Source: Astropecten irregularis
Lineage: Eukaryota; Echinodermata; Asteroidea; Paxillosida; Astropectinidae
Direction: 5' to 3'
Length of the DNA: 64,000 nucleotides
NCBI GenBank assembly: GCA_963971285.1
Contig: OZ020252.1
Coordinates: 10,143,662-10,207,661 of the forward strand
Shown here: positions 1-10,050 of the stretch, piece after piece
Numbering within the stretch: the stretch's first letter is position 1
Layout: every line of letters begins with the position of its first letter
Notes under the pieces: generated by a model
Told to the model about the DNA's origin: nothing
What the model saw: only the letters and a program-made list of their open reading frames with translations
The model's database searches: none
Made by a program: the position numbers and the translations under genes

Positions 1-51
1 AATTTGGAATCGATTCTCATCGATTCCAGCGTGGAATCGCCCAAGCATAGT

Positions 52-202
52 GTAGGCCCCGGGGCCGATTTCACTAACGCTTTGCGATCATCGTAAAGCC
101 AAAATCCATCGATCGATACTTTGCGTAGCAATTTTCCGTTTAGCGATGGATTTGGGCTTTACGATGATCGCAAAGCGTTAGTGAAATCGGCCCCAGGCCT
201 AC
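52..202. mobile_element. Foldback MITE, GGGGCC group (family G1)
   Basis: Near-perfect palindrome: the left arm (GGGGCCGATTTCACTAACG, then CTTTGCGATCATCGTAAAG) is repeated inverted at the right end. Arms are about 55 bases with a central loop around 108-146. Flanks GTAGGCC and GGCCTAC extend the symmetry. Related copies are at 4106-4262 and 28725-28855. Confidence 0.85.
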
Positions 203-788
203 TTTTTTATGAAGTTGTAAAATGTATAATTGGGATTTACACATCCTCCATGCATATACTTGTGGAAACTTAGACTTGCCTGCAATGACAATGACTTACA
301 ACAGCACCTTGTTCCTGTTTTACGCTCAATTGCAGAATACCCCGCCACTCACCTCTCCCTCATTGAAGCTGTGTACATTGTAGTACTAGACCGCTCATAT
401 GTTTGTGCATAGGGATTTTGAGTGGCGGGATATTTTGCAATTACTCAAATTGTTTTGTTTTGCTTTTTTTATTTCAGTTTTTAATGTTACCATTCCTAAT
501 CAGTAATCAGGCTATCAACTGCTTTCTACTGTACAACTCAGAAACTTCCCTCTTTGAAGATGGAGAAGCGAAGACGTGATTTTCAAGCCGATTTGTAATG
601 TCATTGTTGTCATTTGTGGACATTTTTGGCACAAGTGCCAGCCATTTGTGCATGAAATCTTAAATTTACATTTCTACTCTATAGAATTTTCTGGGCATTT
701 TAAGTTGTAATTGCACAGACAATGAAGCCCAAAATTAAACAAAGGACTGTTCCAGTAACCGGGTCTAACTAGTATCTTAAACCAACTT

Positions 789-845
789 ACTTGGAGTTAG
801 GAGGGCCTGACTTTTCGATCCTTTAACAGGATCTTTTCAGAGATA
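789..845. mobile_element. Fragment of hairpin family H7
   Basis: Half hairpin: TTGGAGTTAGGAGGGCCTGA, then CGATCCTTTAACAGGATC. It matches the left arm of copies at 6385-6568 and 40491-40688 and ends about 58 bases before a STRAP exon. Confidence 0.7.
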
Positions 846-902
846 ATTATAAGAGAAGTCTTAACACCACCATCATTTATTTCTGACTCAATTCTTTTGC
901 AG

Positions 903-1038
903 ATGGGAAGCCCATGCTCCGCCAGGGTGAGACTGGAGACTGGGTGGGAACATTTGATGGTCACAAGGGGGCAGTCTGGGGTGCTACACTGAACCTGGAA
1001 GCAAATAAAGCAGCAACGGGTGCAGCAGACTTCACAGC
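903..1038 (+). CDS. STRAP: STRAP exon, end of WD1 and WD2
   Basis: Acceptor TTCTTTTGCAG ends at 902; donor GTAGGT starts at 1039. The first two bases complete a split GAT (Asp). Translation reads [17 protein letters not shown] then [12 protein letters not shown] and ends AADFTA, nearly identical to human STRAP. The last two bases (GC) join the first base of the next exon to make Ala. Confidence 0.95.
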
Positions 1039-4000
1039 GTAGGTTCACCAAGTATTTTTTTACATTATTTTGAAATCCTAGTTATTCTCTAGTAATTCTG
1101 GATGAGCACAGGACATTAGAACCAAGGCATTGCAACTGCATATTGTGGCTACATTTATGTGGCCCAACTTGATCAAAGTCTGAAGAATGTGTTATAAGGA
1201 TTTCATTTTATGCAGAGTTTTGGATTTTGGTAGCAGGGACCAAAATGCCAAGAGGTTCAACTTAAAAAGAAAAGGGAGGTACCCATGTAGTGTGCTTTGT
1301 ATGCATTTGTGGCATCTCATTATCTCTCATCTCTGTAGTTCATTAACTTAAAGGTACAGTACAGGATTGGTTACATACCCAAACAGAAATGTTTGCATAT
1401 AACTTTCAAGGTATGAAGATGGTGCTGGATGTTCCTTAAAATATTTCCACCTGAAATGGTGCATTTATCCAGAAATTAGTAAAACAAAGACCGAAAACAG
1501 TTTTGATCTCGGGGTAAGATTAAAACCATTCTTTGGGTTTTATAAGAAAAATTGAGTCGGTTTTTCACTGTTTTCTCAGATGTCCGATTGAGCTCAAATT
1601 TTCACAGGTTTGTTATTTATGTACATATCGGATCAGATAAAGTGTAAGTGCTGTTCTGTGACCTTTACCAATCATGCATTATACCTTTAAATTCTTGTCA
1701 GCATTTCAGTACAGTGGAAGGCTGCTATTACAAACATGGCAGAATGCACAGATATTGTTCGTTATATAGTGGTTGTTCATTATAGTGATTTAAAGAGCCA
1801 TATTGGTATGCATTGTACACAAAACTTGGGAGCCAAGGATAATGTTTGGTAGGCCTATATGGTTGATTAGATATCTATTTTTGTGGTTAATATATTTTCA
1901 TCAAATAACCACAAGAGAAACTGACAATTTTTAAGACATTGAAAGGTGAACAAAGAAAAATGCATTTACTACAACGTGAAGAAACATGCATGTCTGAAAT
2001 GAAAAATGACTTGTGTTTTAGACATAGAGCTATATTAAAATTACTAGAGCGCTAGCTCTTTGTTCTCTGTGAGATAGCCGTTTGAAGCCGTCTGGGCGCA
2101 GTCATTTTGAATTTGAGTGCGTGTCTGTGAAACAAGAACACTGACTGGAATGCCTTTCAAAGAGAGTTTCCTATATGCAACGCTCAAGTATGCGCGAACG
2201 GTACCTAGCGCGTCTTGATGACGCTTGCAATCATTGCGTGACTGAAGTGCAGAACGTGTGCGCGCACGGTCCTAAATGAAACGCGCATTTACCGAGGGTG
2301 CGTCGGATTTGGGGCGTATTTGCTTCGATGACGCACCCGTATAGAACACAACGCAGTATGTAAATGAACGTGAAAAAAACGTACACAATTGTGGGCTTTC
2401 CATAGATTTGTGCACAAACATGGATGCGCCCAGCAGGCATCACTTTCTACACGGAGCTAGCGCTCTAGTAATTTTAATATAGCTCTATGGTTTTAGATGA
2501 TATGTTATGGTAATTTGTATGGCAACAACACCCTTTTCCGGGCAATTGAGTTTGGTATTCATTTTCACATCAGCCTTGTTATTACCCATTTTACATGTAT
2601 TTCATTTGACAGTACCTACATGTACATGTAGTAGCCCATTGCTAATCATGACTGCATTTGTTTTGTGTTGTAATTGCAGGAAGGTGTGGGATCCTATCAG
2701 TGGTGATGAGCTGCACAGCTTTGCACACAAACACATCGTCAAATCAGTGCACTTCTCAAAGGTACTCATAAATATGCCAGGTGGCTTGGGTCATTTCATG
2801 ATAAATAGAGGTCAGTTAAAGTTTACTAGTGCATTGCTGAAATGTCTGGAACAGCTGAGATGTGAGACCAGAAAATCAGATTTATAGACATAATTATGTT
2901 CCTCTTTTAGTCATGTTCATTCTTATTAACCTCAACCCTCTACAGTTACCACACAACACAGAACAAGAGCTGCTTACCACACATTACCACAGTCTCCACA
3001 GGGGACTGGATCATAAACCATACATTTCCACACAAGGCATACCGTGGTGTATTGTGGTATTCAGGATGCAACACACCATGCGTGGTAAACTGTAATTTGC
3101 ATGTGGGTTAGGGTTTAGATGGTTTTGAAATACACAGTTATATAAAATATTCTTGAGGAATGGCCAATGACAATGTCAGAGGTGTATACATTTTCCCCTA
3201 TGGTCATTTTCTCTGTTGTGTCCATGCAAGCTGGGGCCAATTTCATGGAGCCGTTAAACACAAAAAATTGCTTAACACAAAATGTCTTGTTTAATAAAAC
3301 AGACCACCACTAGAAATTCCATTTGATATTCCTGCTCAGCGAACAACAGCCAAAGAACAATCACAAGCGATGGACATTTGGTTGCTTATCATGTTTTTAT
3401 TAAGACAGACATTTCATGGTTATGAAATGTTTGTGCTAAGCAAGGCCGTGAAATTGGCAAATGATTACTAGATAAATATAAGGCAGATTAGCTTGCTGTT
3501 GAGTGTGGTCTTGGTATCCCACAGAGGTCTGTTGATTTCATACCTTAAAGGTCTTAAGGTCAGGGTCATTAAATGATTCCATTACAGTTCACTTGGGAGA
3601 GATTGAAGGCGTGACTGGGTCACCTACATACTTGGTTCGGTCTTTAGTATCGCACAGAAGTCTTGATTTATGAGCCAAACAGGCATAGGCCAAGGTCACT
3701 GGGTGTGGGATGTATCCTCACCAAAGAAATTATTACAAAAATTTGAAAGCTGACTGTTGAATGAAAAATAAGATTAAAAGTGAATTCTTCACTTTGTGTG
3801 TAATACAACTAGGTATAGGAAGCATAGGTTACAAAGTATGAACTTAAGTCATTGAAAAGTAAACAAAGAAAACTTTACTGGGGTGGGATTCGAACCCCCT
3901 GAAATACCGTACCGGAGCTATACCAACTGAGTTATCCAGCCCTATGTTGGCAGAGTCCCTAATAGTGATTTGTCTTTGTTCGTTAGGCTGTCAGAAGCCG

Positions 4001-7000
4001 TGGAACCACACACGTTGACTTACCCTCCGTAGGCACCAAAGGAATTGAATTACATAGATTCTGTAAAATTAATTTAAACTTGGAAATGGTTTCAGCAGCT
4101 TGTGAACCTGGGGCCGATTTCACTAACACTTTGCAATATCGCTAAAGGTCAAATCCATCGCTAAACAGAAAATTGCTACACAAAGCAGTGATCGATTCTA
4201 TATTTAGTGATGGATTTGGGCTTTACGATGATCGCAAAGCGTTATTGAAATCGGCCCCAGGTCTATTTGTGGATTACCATTGCTGAGGGGTCTTGTGTAT
4301 CATACTCTAGATCTCTGTGTACAGTGTGATTTCATGTGGTGTGGGTTCAAACCCAGCCATAGGATCTTGGCAGCTGTTTACCACACTCTCCATGAGACGA
4401 TTGGGTCATAAACCACACATTACAACTCAAACCACACCGTGGTGTAGACTGTTCATAATTTGATTTGTCGTGAAATAAAACCAAACCTGTAAAATGTTCA
4501 GCTAATAAATCATATCATCATCAGAAACTGTAGAAAACAGTGAAAAACGCTCACAATTTTTTCAAATCTATTCACAGGAGTTTTGATCTCATCCAAGATC
4601 AAAACTGTTTACGGTCTTTGTTTTACTAATTTCTGGATAAACACAGCATTTCAGCTGGAAATATTCTAACGGTATGTTTCTACCACCACCATCTTCATAC
4701 CCTGAAAGTTGTACTTAAATCTGTGAACATTTCTGTTTGGGTAATGTTACCAATCCTGTACGGAACCTTTAAGCTGAGGTAATGTGGAAATGGTGGCGAT
4801 GGTGATTTAGTCCATGATTGTTGATTTCTTGGGAGAAGTACAAACTGGAATGCATTTACATTCTCAAATGAGGGTTACAAATTGAAACAACAAATTGGTT
4901 TTCATGAACAGGACAGTGTCCGGCTGCTGACAGGAAGCAACGAGAAGAAACTCAAGATATTTGATCTGAATGCAGTAGAAGGAGAACCGGTCGAGATCCC
5001 AGCCCATACTGGAAACATTCGCTGTGCTCTCTGGTGCGACAATGACAGGAAACTCATCAGTGCATCAGACGACAAAACAATCGGGTATGGCATCTTGTTT
5101 TTTCATTGAAAACTGAACAAAGACAAATTGTCTGGAGCAGGATTCGAACCAGTGACCTCCAGAATACCGTACCGGTGCTCTTAACAACTGAGCTATCCAG
5201 TCCTATGTTGGATTGTTGGTGTCCCTGCATCTTTGTTTTTCTTTGCTTGCATCATAGTAGTTATATTGCTGGTCAGGTGCTGTTTGGGCAATCGGCACAA
5301 ATCCAGTGAATCTTACTGTGTGTGTGTTGTATTTATCAGTCATCAGTATTTGTAGGAGTAGATGTTTGCTAACCCTAACCCTTTGCACCTACCACATGAG
5401 ACAAGAGCTGTTTACCACACATTACCACAGTCTCCACAACGGGAACTGGATCATAAACCATGCATTACCACACAAACCACACTCACCTACCACACAGGAA
5501 AAACCATGTGTGGCAAACTGTGGTATGCAGGTGGCTTAGGGTTAATATGATTTAGAATGAGAGTTCAGTACTCAAAACAATACAAGTACGTTTGTATGTA
5601 CATGTACAACTACTTTTCCTAGAATACAAGTATGCAAATAGTCCATAGGAAATTAATTTATGTGAGTGCAGCTCATAGAGATACATACTAATAAACTAGA
5701 GGGCGGGCTCGGCAAAATGTCTGTGACAACATGGGGATCGATCCGCCATTACTGAAATGGACACTGCGCCGGCGCTTTACTATCTTTGCTGTGTACGTAC
5801 GGCGTAGGCCTTTGTACTGTAGTTTACGCAAGTGCTCCGTCAGCACAGCATTCCCTGGTACGCATGCGTATACGTAATTCGTGCCCATTATAGTAATGGC
5901 CGCACCTGCCCATGGGATCACAGCGTCACAGTACAGGGGAGTATTGTGCGTCCGCCCTCTAGTTTATTATTATGTATATGTATGGTGCAGCTACAAGTTA
6001 TTGCACAATTACCAGTTTGAGCATTTTGTCATGAATGTGAACTCATAGCAGGGATGAGATTTCTCAGATTAAAGTCTGATTTCAGACTTTTGTGTTTTGG
6101 ATTTCAGACTTTTTTTCCTCACAGGCTGTGTACAAAAGTATAGGAGATTTTCAGATTTCAGACTTTTTATGCTCCCTTTCAGCTGTTTTCGGACATTTTT
6201 ATCATTGGTCAATCTCATCCCTGTCATACTCTGCATTAACTGTCACTGCAAAATTTGTGTATGAGTTGTGAGTAACAGGAAAATGTTTCTCATCTCAAGA
6301 AAAGCTCGACACCATTGGTATCTAATACCTTGAGTCAGACTTTGATACTCACACCTGAGGGGAGTACTGAGCATTATAAGGTTTTTGGAGTTAGGAGGGC
6401 CTGATGTTTTGATCTTAGCAGGATCTTTCTCGAAGGCTCATTAAGCCATTGAGAAAGATCCTGCTAGGATCGAAATGTCAGGCCCTCCTATTAAACTCCA
6501 AGCATTTTGTACATTTGAGGTCATTATTTTGGTTGATGAGCAGTTTGCAGCAGTTTATTTCTTGTATCCATTAGAAGTTTCCACGGTACAATTAGTCTAT
6601 GATGTTGTGAGATGTGATGCTTAATGGTACATATGCAGTGGTAGTTAAATCAATTTTCTGATAGTCGGTTGAAGTTTTCCTGCAAAATAAATTCATTCAG
6701 AAAGACTTGTTGCAAGTTGATATTTTTTTACGAATTATTTTTAAAATATTCCAGCTTGACAGTGAGATGAAATAATAATGTTCTTGAATTTGTTCTTCTT
6801 TTTTGTTATAAAATTCCTCAGCATTTGGGACGTTTCCACTCAAAGCGAAATCAAGAAGATTAGTCTGGACTCCGGAACGATCAGCATGGACATATCCAAG
6901 GATGGGGACGTGTGTACCGTATGCCACGGCAACAAGATCAGTTTCTACGACACAGACAAGTAAGTTGTTATCGGGACGGGTAGGGAGGATTTTATTCCAC

Positions 7001-9209
7001 TGGGTTGAGCAAACAGTGTTAATGGGTGTGTCCTGAAAACCACACACCCCTGGAAATGAAATCGTGAAGCCGCAGAAATTCAGAATTCCATACTTGTGGT
7101 GGGGGTAGGCTTTTAAAAAAAAGCTGTATCCTCTTTGAGTGATCCCCCATGTATTGTTCCCAGGTTGCAGCATTGCTGCGTGTATCGGTGAAATGATCCT
7201 TGGGATTTAGCAGTATGTGAGTGGTTTCATGGCTTCTGACTTCCAAACGAACAAAGATAATTGACTCTTGGGGTCACCACCAACATAGGGCTAGATGTCT
7301 CAGTTGGAAGAGCACCTGTACGGTATTCAGGAGGTCGCCTGTTCGAATCCCGCTTAAGTAAATTTTTCTTTGTTCACTATTCAATGAGGAAAACTTGAGT
7401 AAATGAATAAATGAATTAATTAATAAAATGAATTGTTTCAATTTCAACGTAATGGCGGAATTCAAGATTATTTGTTAATCCTCTTCAGATCGGGTTTTGG
7501 GGTTTTGATTTACTGGCCTCATTATCAACCACTGGTCAAATAGAGTTCATCTGGCTGGGCCATTTGTGTAGGGAGCTCGGCGTTAACAATGCGGGCTAAA
7601 AAATGATTCAATACCATCGGTCAATATCTTAAATTCCAGGCAGACGTAATCTATGGCGTGGCAGCTGTATTCATAACTACTGATTGCGGTCTGCTAAAAA
7701 ATGTCCATCTACATGTATCTGAAATTCTGAATATGAATCGCAATCTCTGAGTTCTGAACACAGCTGGCTTCATTGTATGCACACTGCATGGTCTTTTGCG
7801 CGGCGGTATTCGACCATTGTGTGCCCGCATTGTTTACGCTAAACTCCCTTCATATATAGCCTGGCTAGATGGCCTCAATTTGACTGGTGGCTGATAATGA
7901 GGTCGGTACAAGCAAGGCAAAAAAAACCTGGGCTGAAGGGGTTAAATAACTACGTTAGATATGTTATGTACACAAAAATTGTGTTTGTTAAAGCGGTGTT
8001 CCACTGTATACGATGAGTGTGCATAATTAAATGTAATTGTACTTAATAGTCATAGTGAGCTGTATCTCATTGTGCTGCTGCTTCAGAGTCATTTGATTTA
8101 CCGGTACTGGACCTTGGTTCTTATAGATTTGACCTGATCAAGACCTTTGATGCCCCTTGCACCATGAACTCAGCCTCACTCCACCCTGACAAGCAGTGCT
8201 TTGTGGCAGCCGGTGAAGACCTGAAAATCTACAAGTTTGATTACTCGGACGGAAAGGAGTTGGGTGAGTTTTTATAAACACTGCCACAGATCATGCCTTT
8301 ATGGGCCTTTTCGAAACGGAGGCTCAGGCTCCGGCTCTGGCTCCATCCATATGCTGAAGATATAGGTTGTGGTTTTTCATTGAAGCTGAAGCTTTGTTTT
8401 CTTTTTCAAACCAGAGAATCTACTTCCGAACTGCAGCAAAAAGCCTCTATTTTGATCCCCGTTATTTTAGAATGGATTCATGAAATGGAGCCGGAGCCTA
8501 AGCCTGCGCCTCTATTTCAAAAAGGCCCTATGTCTCCCAGTACTCCTTCTCAGTGTAACACCTCCCCCCTCCTCCCCCAACCCTCCGGGTACTGTGGACT
8601 GGACGATCGTCAGGGAATTTTTTTAAAGAGCCGTAAAAACTCATGACTGGGTCATCTGTGTCAAATCAACCCATTTTCTGAAAAGTTTCCAGGTGACCCT
8701 CTCACATTTTGATGAAATTTCATCAGAATGATGGAATGTGTCAGGAGTGACCATCGTACAGTGGAACGCCACTATAACGAATACTGCTATACTAAACATT
8801 TGGATATATGGAACGTCATCCTTGAATCCCATTTTTATGTACAATGTATAGGCCTGCTGAATATTGTTTACTATAATGAACGACCACTATAACGAACAAT
8901 TTCTGTGCATCCCAGCATGTTCAATCACTGGAATGACTTTCCATAGTATCAATTCAAAGATATTGCTTTGATTTGCTTATTGCAGAGTCCTACAAAGGCC
9001 ACTTTGGTCCCGTTCACTGCATCCGCTTCTCACCTGACGGAGAGCTGTATGCCAGCGGCTCTGAGGACGGAACCCTGAGACTCTGGCAGACCGTTCTCGG
9101 CCGGACGTACGGACTCTGGAAGTGCGTGGACCCGGAGGAAGGTGGCGGGCTGGACAACGGTGCTGGGCCAGAGGTCGTGACCCCACAGGTCATTCAGGCA
9201 GAGTCATGA
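903..9209 (+). CDS. STRAP: STRAP (serine-threonine kinase receptor-associated protein / UNRIP), six exons, 5' end missing
   Basis: WD40 beta-propeller protein. In animals STRAP is part of the cytoplasmic SMN complex that assembles spliceosomal snRNPs; it also binds UNR (CSDE1) and the TGF-beta type I receptor with SMAD7. Coding segments are 903-1038, 2680-2761, 4912-5084, 6822-6959, 8127-8263 and 8986-9209. All junctions are AG/GT and phases match (2, 0, 2, 2, 1). The 890 nt give 295 residues after a split Asp that corresponds to human D38, so about 37 N-terminal residues and exon 1 lie before the window; no matching exon is seen in 1-900. WD blades 2-7 and the end of blade 1 are visible, with signatures such as [18 protein letters not shown] and [16 protein letters not shown]. 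The predicted whole protein (about 333 aa) is a little shorter than human (350 aa) because the acidic C-terminal tail is short. Identification is from recalled human sequence and is very secure. Confidence 0.96.
1348..1690 (+). mobile_element. TTAA-B MITE, full length
   Basis: Bounded by TTAA; left end TTAAAGGTACAGTACAGG, right end CAATCATGCATTATACC then TTTAA. Length 343 bp. The interior shares words with TTAA-A (CAGAAATG, GAAGATGGTGCTGG, TTTATCCAGAAA). It lies in a STRAP intron. Confidence 0.85.
1711..1855. mobile_element. pogo-like MITE remnant
   Basis: Begins ACAGTGGAAGGCTGCTATTA and contains TTCGTTATATAGTGG, the CAGTGGAACCnnnATAACGAA terminus familiar from pogo/Tigger-type Tc1/mariner elements. 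Degenerate; related sequence at 8758-8914. Confidence 0.55.
1899..1961 (-). mobile_element. Fragment of the flanking module of SINE-1
   Basis: Reads ATAACCACAAGAGAAACTGA, then AAGACATTGAAAGGTGAACAAAGAAAA. The same module precedes the tRNA-like part in the copies at 23957 and 55891. No tRNA-like part remains here. Confidence 0.6.
2023..2489. mobile_element. 467-bp MITE with 8-bp target duplication (hAT-like)
   Basis: Terminal inverted repeats of about 35 bp, CATAGAGCTATATTAAAATT and onward to GCGCTAGCTC, inverted at the right end. Flanked by an exact 8-bp direct repeat GTTTTAGA at 2015-2022 and 2490-2497. An 8-bp duplication is the hAT hallmark (P and Merlin elements also make 8-9 bp). The CpG-containing interior has a 70-codon minus-strand frame with no recognisable domain. 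It is in a STRAP intron. Confidence 0.9.
2680..2761 (+). CDS. STRAP: STRAP exon, end of WD2 and start of WD3
   Basis: Acceptor TGTAATTGCAG ends at 2679; donor GTACTC starts at 2762. It encodes [18 protein letters not shown] then IVKSVHFSK, matching human KVWDAVSGDEL and HKHIVKTVDF. It ends in phase 0 after 82 nt. Confidence 0.95.
2933..3115. mobile_element. Foldback repeat family F5 (ACCACAC-rich)
   Basis: Starts AACCCTCTACAGTTACC and ends GGGTTAGGGTT. Interior ACCACACATTACCACAGTC and GGACTGGATCATAAACCA is shared with 4372-4450, 5370-5544 and 18960-19107. Ends are loosely inverted. Confidence 0.75.
3231..3458 (-). mobile_element. GGGGCC-group MITE, family G2
   Basis: Left CTGGGGCCAATTTCATGG, right GTGAAATTGGC. 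The interior (TTGATATT, GCGAACAACAGCCAAAGAAC, TTATTAAGACAGACATTTC) is the reverse complement of the copy at 30821-31061. Confidence 0.85.
3841..4030 (-). mobile_element. SINE-1, tRNA-derived
   Basis: On the minus strand it reads a tRNA-like head with A box (TAACTCAGTTGGTATAG) and B box (GGTTCGAATCC-like; here GGGTTCGAATCCC). Flanking modules GTCATTGAAAAGTAAACAAAG and GGCTGTCAGAAGCC recur in other copies. Not a working tRNA gene: no intact cloverleaf 3' end and it sits in a repeat. Confidence 0.85.
4106..4262. mobile_element. GGGGCC-group foldback MITE, family G1
   Basis: ACCTGGGGCCGATTTCACTA at left and TGAAATCGGCCCCAGGT at right, with inner arms AAATCCATCGCTAAA and GATGGATTTGGGCTTTACG. It is a diverged copy of 52-202. 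Confidence 0.85.
4372..4450. mobile_element. F5 fragment
   Basis: AGCTGTTTACCACACTCTCC, then GGGTCATAAACCACACATTAC, matching the middle of the F5 family. Confidence 0.6.
4525..4772 (-). mobile_element. TTAA-B MITE, truncated at one end
   Basis: Right end GTTACCAATCCTGTACGG, then ACCTTTAA. The other end is missing. Interior GATCTCATCCAAGATCAAAAC is the central hairpin of the TTAA-A/B families. Confidence 0.75.
4912..5084 (+). CDS. STRAP: STRAP exon, WD3 to WD4
   Basis: Acceptor TTCATGAACAG ends at 4911; donor GTATGG starts at 5085. It encodes [20 protein letters not shown], an acidic loop, then [19 protein letters not shown] and ASDDKTI. The final GG joins C of the next exon to give Gly where human has Arg (DDKTVRLWD), a substitution just before the WD dipeptide. 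A SINE in antisense orientation begins about 17 bases after the exon end. Confidence 0.93.
5102..5246 (-). mobile_element. SINE-1 next to a STRAP splice donor
   Basis: tRNA-like part on the minus strand with A box TAGCTCAGTTGTTAAGAG and B box GGTTCGAATCC, flanked by GAACAAAG and CTTTGTT. It begins about 17 bases after the exon ending at 5084. Confidence 0.85.
5370..5544. mobile_element. F5 repeat, best preserved copy
   Basis: Left AACCCTAACCCTTTGCACC, right GCAGGTGGCTTAGGGTT: inverted termini. Interior contains repeated ACCACAC words. Confidence 0.75.
5689..5969. mobile_element. 281-bp MITE with CTAGAGGGCGG termini
   Basis: Perfect inverted ends TAATAAACTAGAGGGCGG and CCGCCCTCTAGTTTATTA. 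The interior is CpG-rich (GTACGTACGGCG, GCATGCGTATACG). Flanks are simple TA-rich sequence, so the target duplication cannot be told. Confidence 0.85.
6385..6568. mobile_element. Hairpin family H7 with 3' tail
   Basis: Hairpin: TTGGAGTTAGGAGGGCCTGA and GATCTTAGCAGGATCTTTCT, followed by the inverse ending GCCCTCCTATTAAACTCCAA. A 65-bp tail (CATTTTGTACATTTGAGGTC, then GAGCAGTTTGCAGCAG) is also conserved at 40620-40688 and 55797-55862, so the element is longer than the hairpin. Confidence 0.8.
6822..6959 (+). CDS. STRAP: STRAP exon, WD4 end and WD5
   Basis: Acceptor AAATTCCTCAG ends at 6821; donor is a consensus GTAAGT at 6960. It encodes [18 protein letters not shown], then [19 protein letters not shown] and FYDTDK (last codon split). 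This blade is the least conserved relative to human, as expected for WD5 of the family. Confidence 0.92.
7208..7395 (+). mobile_element. SINE-1, sense orientation
   Basis: A box TGTCTCAGTTGGAAGAGCA, B box TGTTCGAATCCC. Upstream module GTGGTTTCATGGCTTCTGAC and downstream TTCTTTGTTCACTATTCAATG correspond to the flanks of the minus-strand copies. Confidence 0.85.
7475..7945. mobile_element. TTAA-E MITE with long inverted repeats
   Basis: TTAA at both ends; termini TTAATCCTCTTCAG and CTGAAGGGGTTAA. Imperfect arms of about 110 bp pair GGCCTCATTATCAACCACTG with CTGGTGGCTGATAATGAGG and AACAATGCGGG with CCCGCATTGTTT. TTAA plus a CCCC-type start fits piggyBac; no transposase frame is present. Confidence 0.8.
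7946..8008. mobile_element. pogo-like terminus fragment
   Basis: TTGTTAAAGCGGTGTTCCAC then TGTA is the reverse of the ACAGTGGAACnCC terminus seen at 8758. Only this end is recognisable. Confidence 0.4.
8127..8263 (+). CDS. STRAP: STRAP exon, WD6
   Basis: Acceptor GGTTCTTATAG ends at 8126; donor GTGAGT starts at 8264. It encodes [20 protein letters not shown], then [18 protein letters not shown] and KEL, close to human INSASLHPEKEFLVAGGEDFKLYKYD. The trailing G completes Glu with the next exon. Confidence 0.95.
8303..8528. mobile_element. GGCTCC-hexamer MITE (family F4)
   Basis: Ends GGGCCTTTTCGAAACGGAGG and TTTCAAAAAGGCCC. Next to the ends are GGCTCC-type hexamers and their inverse. The interior (TGAAGCTGAAGC, CAAACCAGAGAATCTACTTC, TTTAGAATGGATTCATGAA) recurs in five other copies. 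It lies in the last STRAP intron. Confidence 0.9.
8758..8914. mobile_element. pogo-like MITE
   Basis: Left ACAGTGGAACGCCACTATAA then CGAA; repeated TATAATGAACGACCACTATA then ACGAAC toward the right end. These match the terminal consensus of pogo/Tigger-type elements. The inverted structure is imperfect. Confidence 0.6.
8986..9209 (+). CDS. STRAP: STRAP last coding exon, WD7 and C-terminal tail
   Basis: Acceptor TTGCTTATTGCAG ends at 8985. It encodes [19 protein letters not shown] then [13 protein letters not shown] and [12 protein letters not shown], almost identical to human. The tail after this is short ([16 protein letters not shown] and QAES) and lacks the longer acidic, EELEEI-type tail of vertebrates. 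Stop TGA is at 9207-9209. Confidence 0.97.
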
Positions 9210-10050
9210 GAGACAGTTTGACAAAGTTGTTTTTTGAAAAGACAGATGGACAATGCTGGGTCTAGCCATCAATTGCTGCTTCCGTACCGTGCTAAGAAGC
9301 CACTCTCAAGAACTCAACATCAGATCATTGCAAAGAAATTCCATTCCCAAATTCCATTTCAGTGGAAAACGCATTATAAATGTTCCACAGTTAGGCTCAT
9401 TAACTGCTGCCAGCCATTGCTTAGTGGACGTGCAAATATTTGTTCCCTGACAGTCTTTGGAGAGATGCCTAAGCATAAACTGGCCCCAGTAGTTCAGATC
9501 CTATTTTAAGGAATGCTCAGACTGTACATGTTTTATTGTGCCCGATTAATGCAGTGACATAGCAGCTCTTGGGCTTCATTTGAGCCACAAATAGGTCAGA
9601 AGTAGCAGCTGCCATACCTTGCGGTAAAATCGGTAAATTTCTGCCCGGTGACATAAATATTTAATAGTACTTATTGGAGAGATTCTTTTCAAGGTCGTGG
9701 AGGAGTGGCCGAGTTTACAGCTCCATCGGGAGTTCGCCATCTGCACTGCAAGCCGTCAAAGTGTTTGCCATTCTGAATTTTATTCTGAGTATAACAAGGG
9801 TCTTCATGGTGTGTAAAAGATAAAGTATAATCTAGTACATGAAATCTGTGGTATTTCGTTTTGTTCATTATCAGTTGTTTGGTTTTCTATTTGTTTGTTT
9901 GTGTATTTCTCTCCATGAATTGAACTGTACATTAACTTGGTTTATTCAAGTATAAAGGTATGATACATGATTGTTAAAAGTTACAGAACAGCACCCACAC
10001 TTTGTCTGATCCAGCATGTACGTGAAATAATAAACCTGTGAAAATTGGAG
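9210..10050 (+). other. STRAP: Probable STRAP 3' UTR
   Basis: Sequence from the stop codon to about 9,950 is not repetitive and contains no AATAAA or ATTAAA that I could find. A MITE then begins at 9951, and it carries AATAAA at 10,029-10,034. The 3' end of the mRNA is therefore either at a non-canonical signal before 9,950 or inside the MITE; only transcript data can say. Confidence 0.5.

Noticed and set aside
1-900. STRAP exon 1 at the start of the window
   Set aside because: No sequence corresponding to the N-terminal WD1 strand (CSGHTRPVVDLAFS-like) is present in any frame.
2231-2443. 70-codon minus frame inside the 467-bp element as a transposase remnant
   Set aside because: No hAT dimerisation or zinc-finger motif; the element is a non-autonomous foldback.
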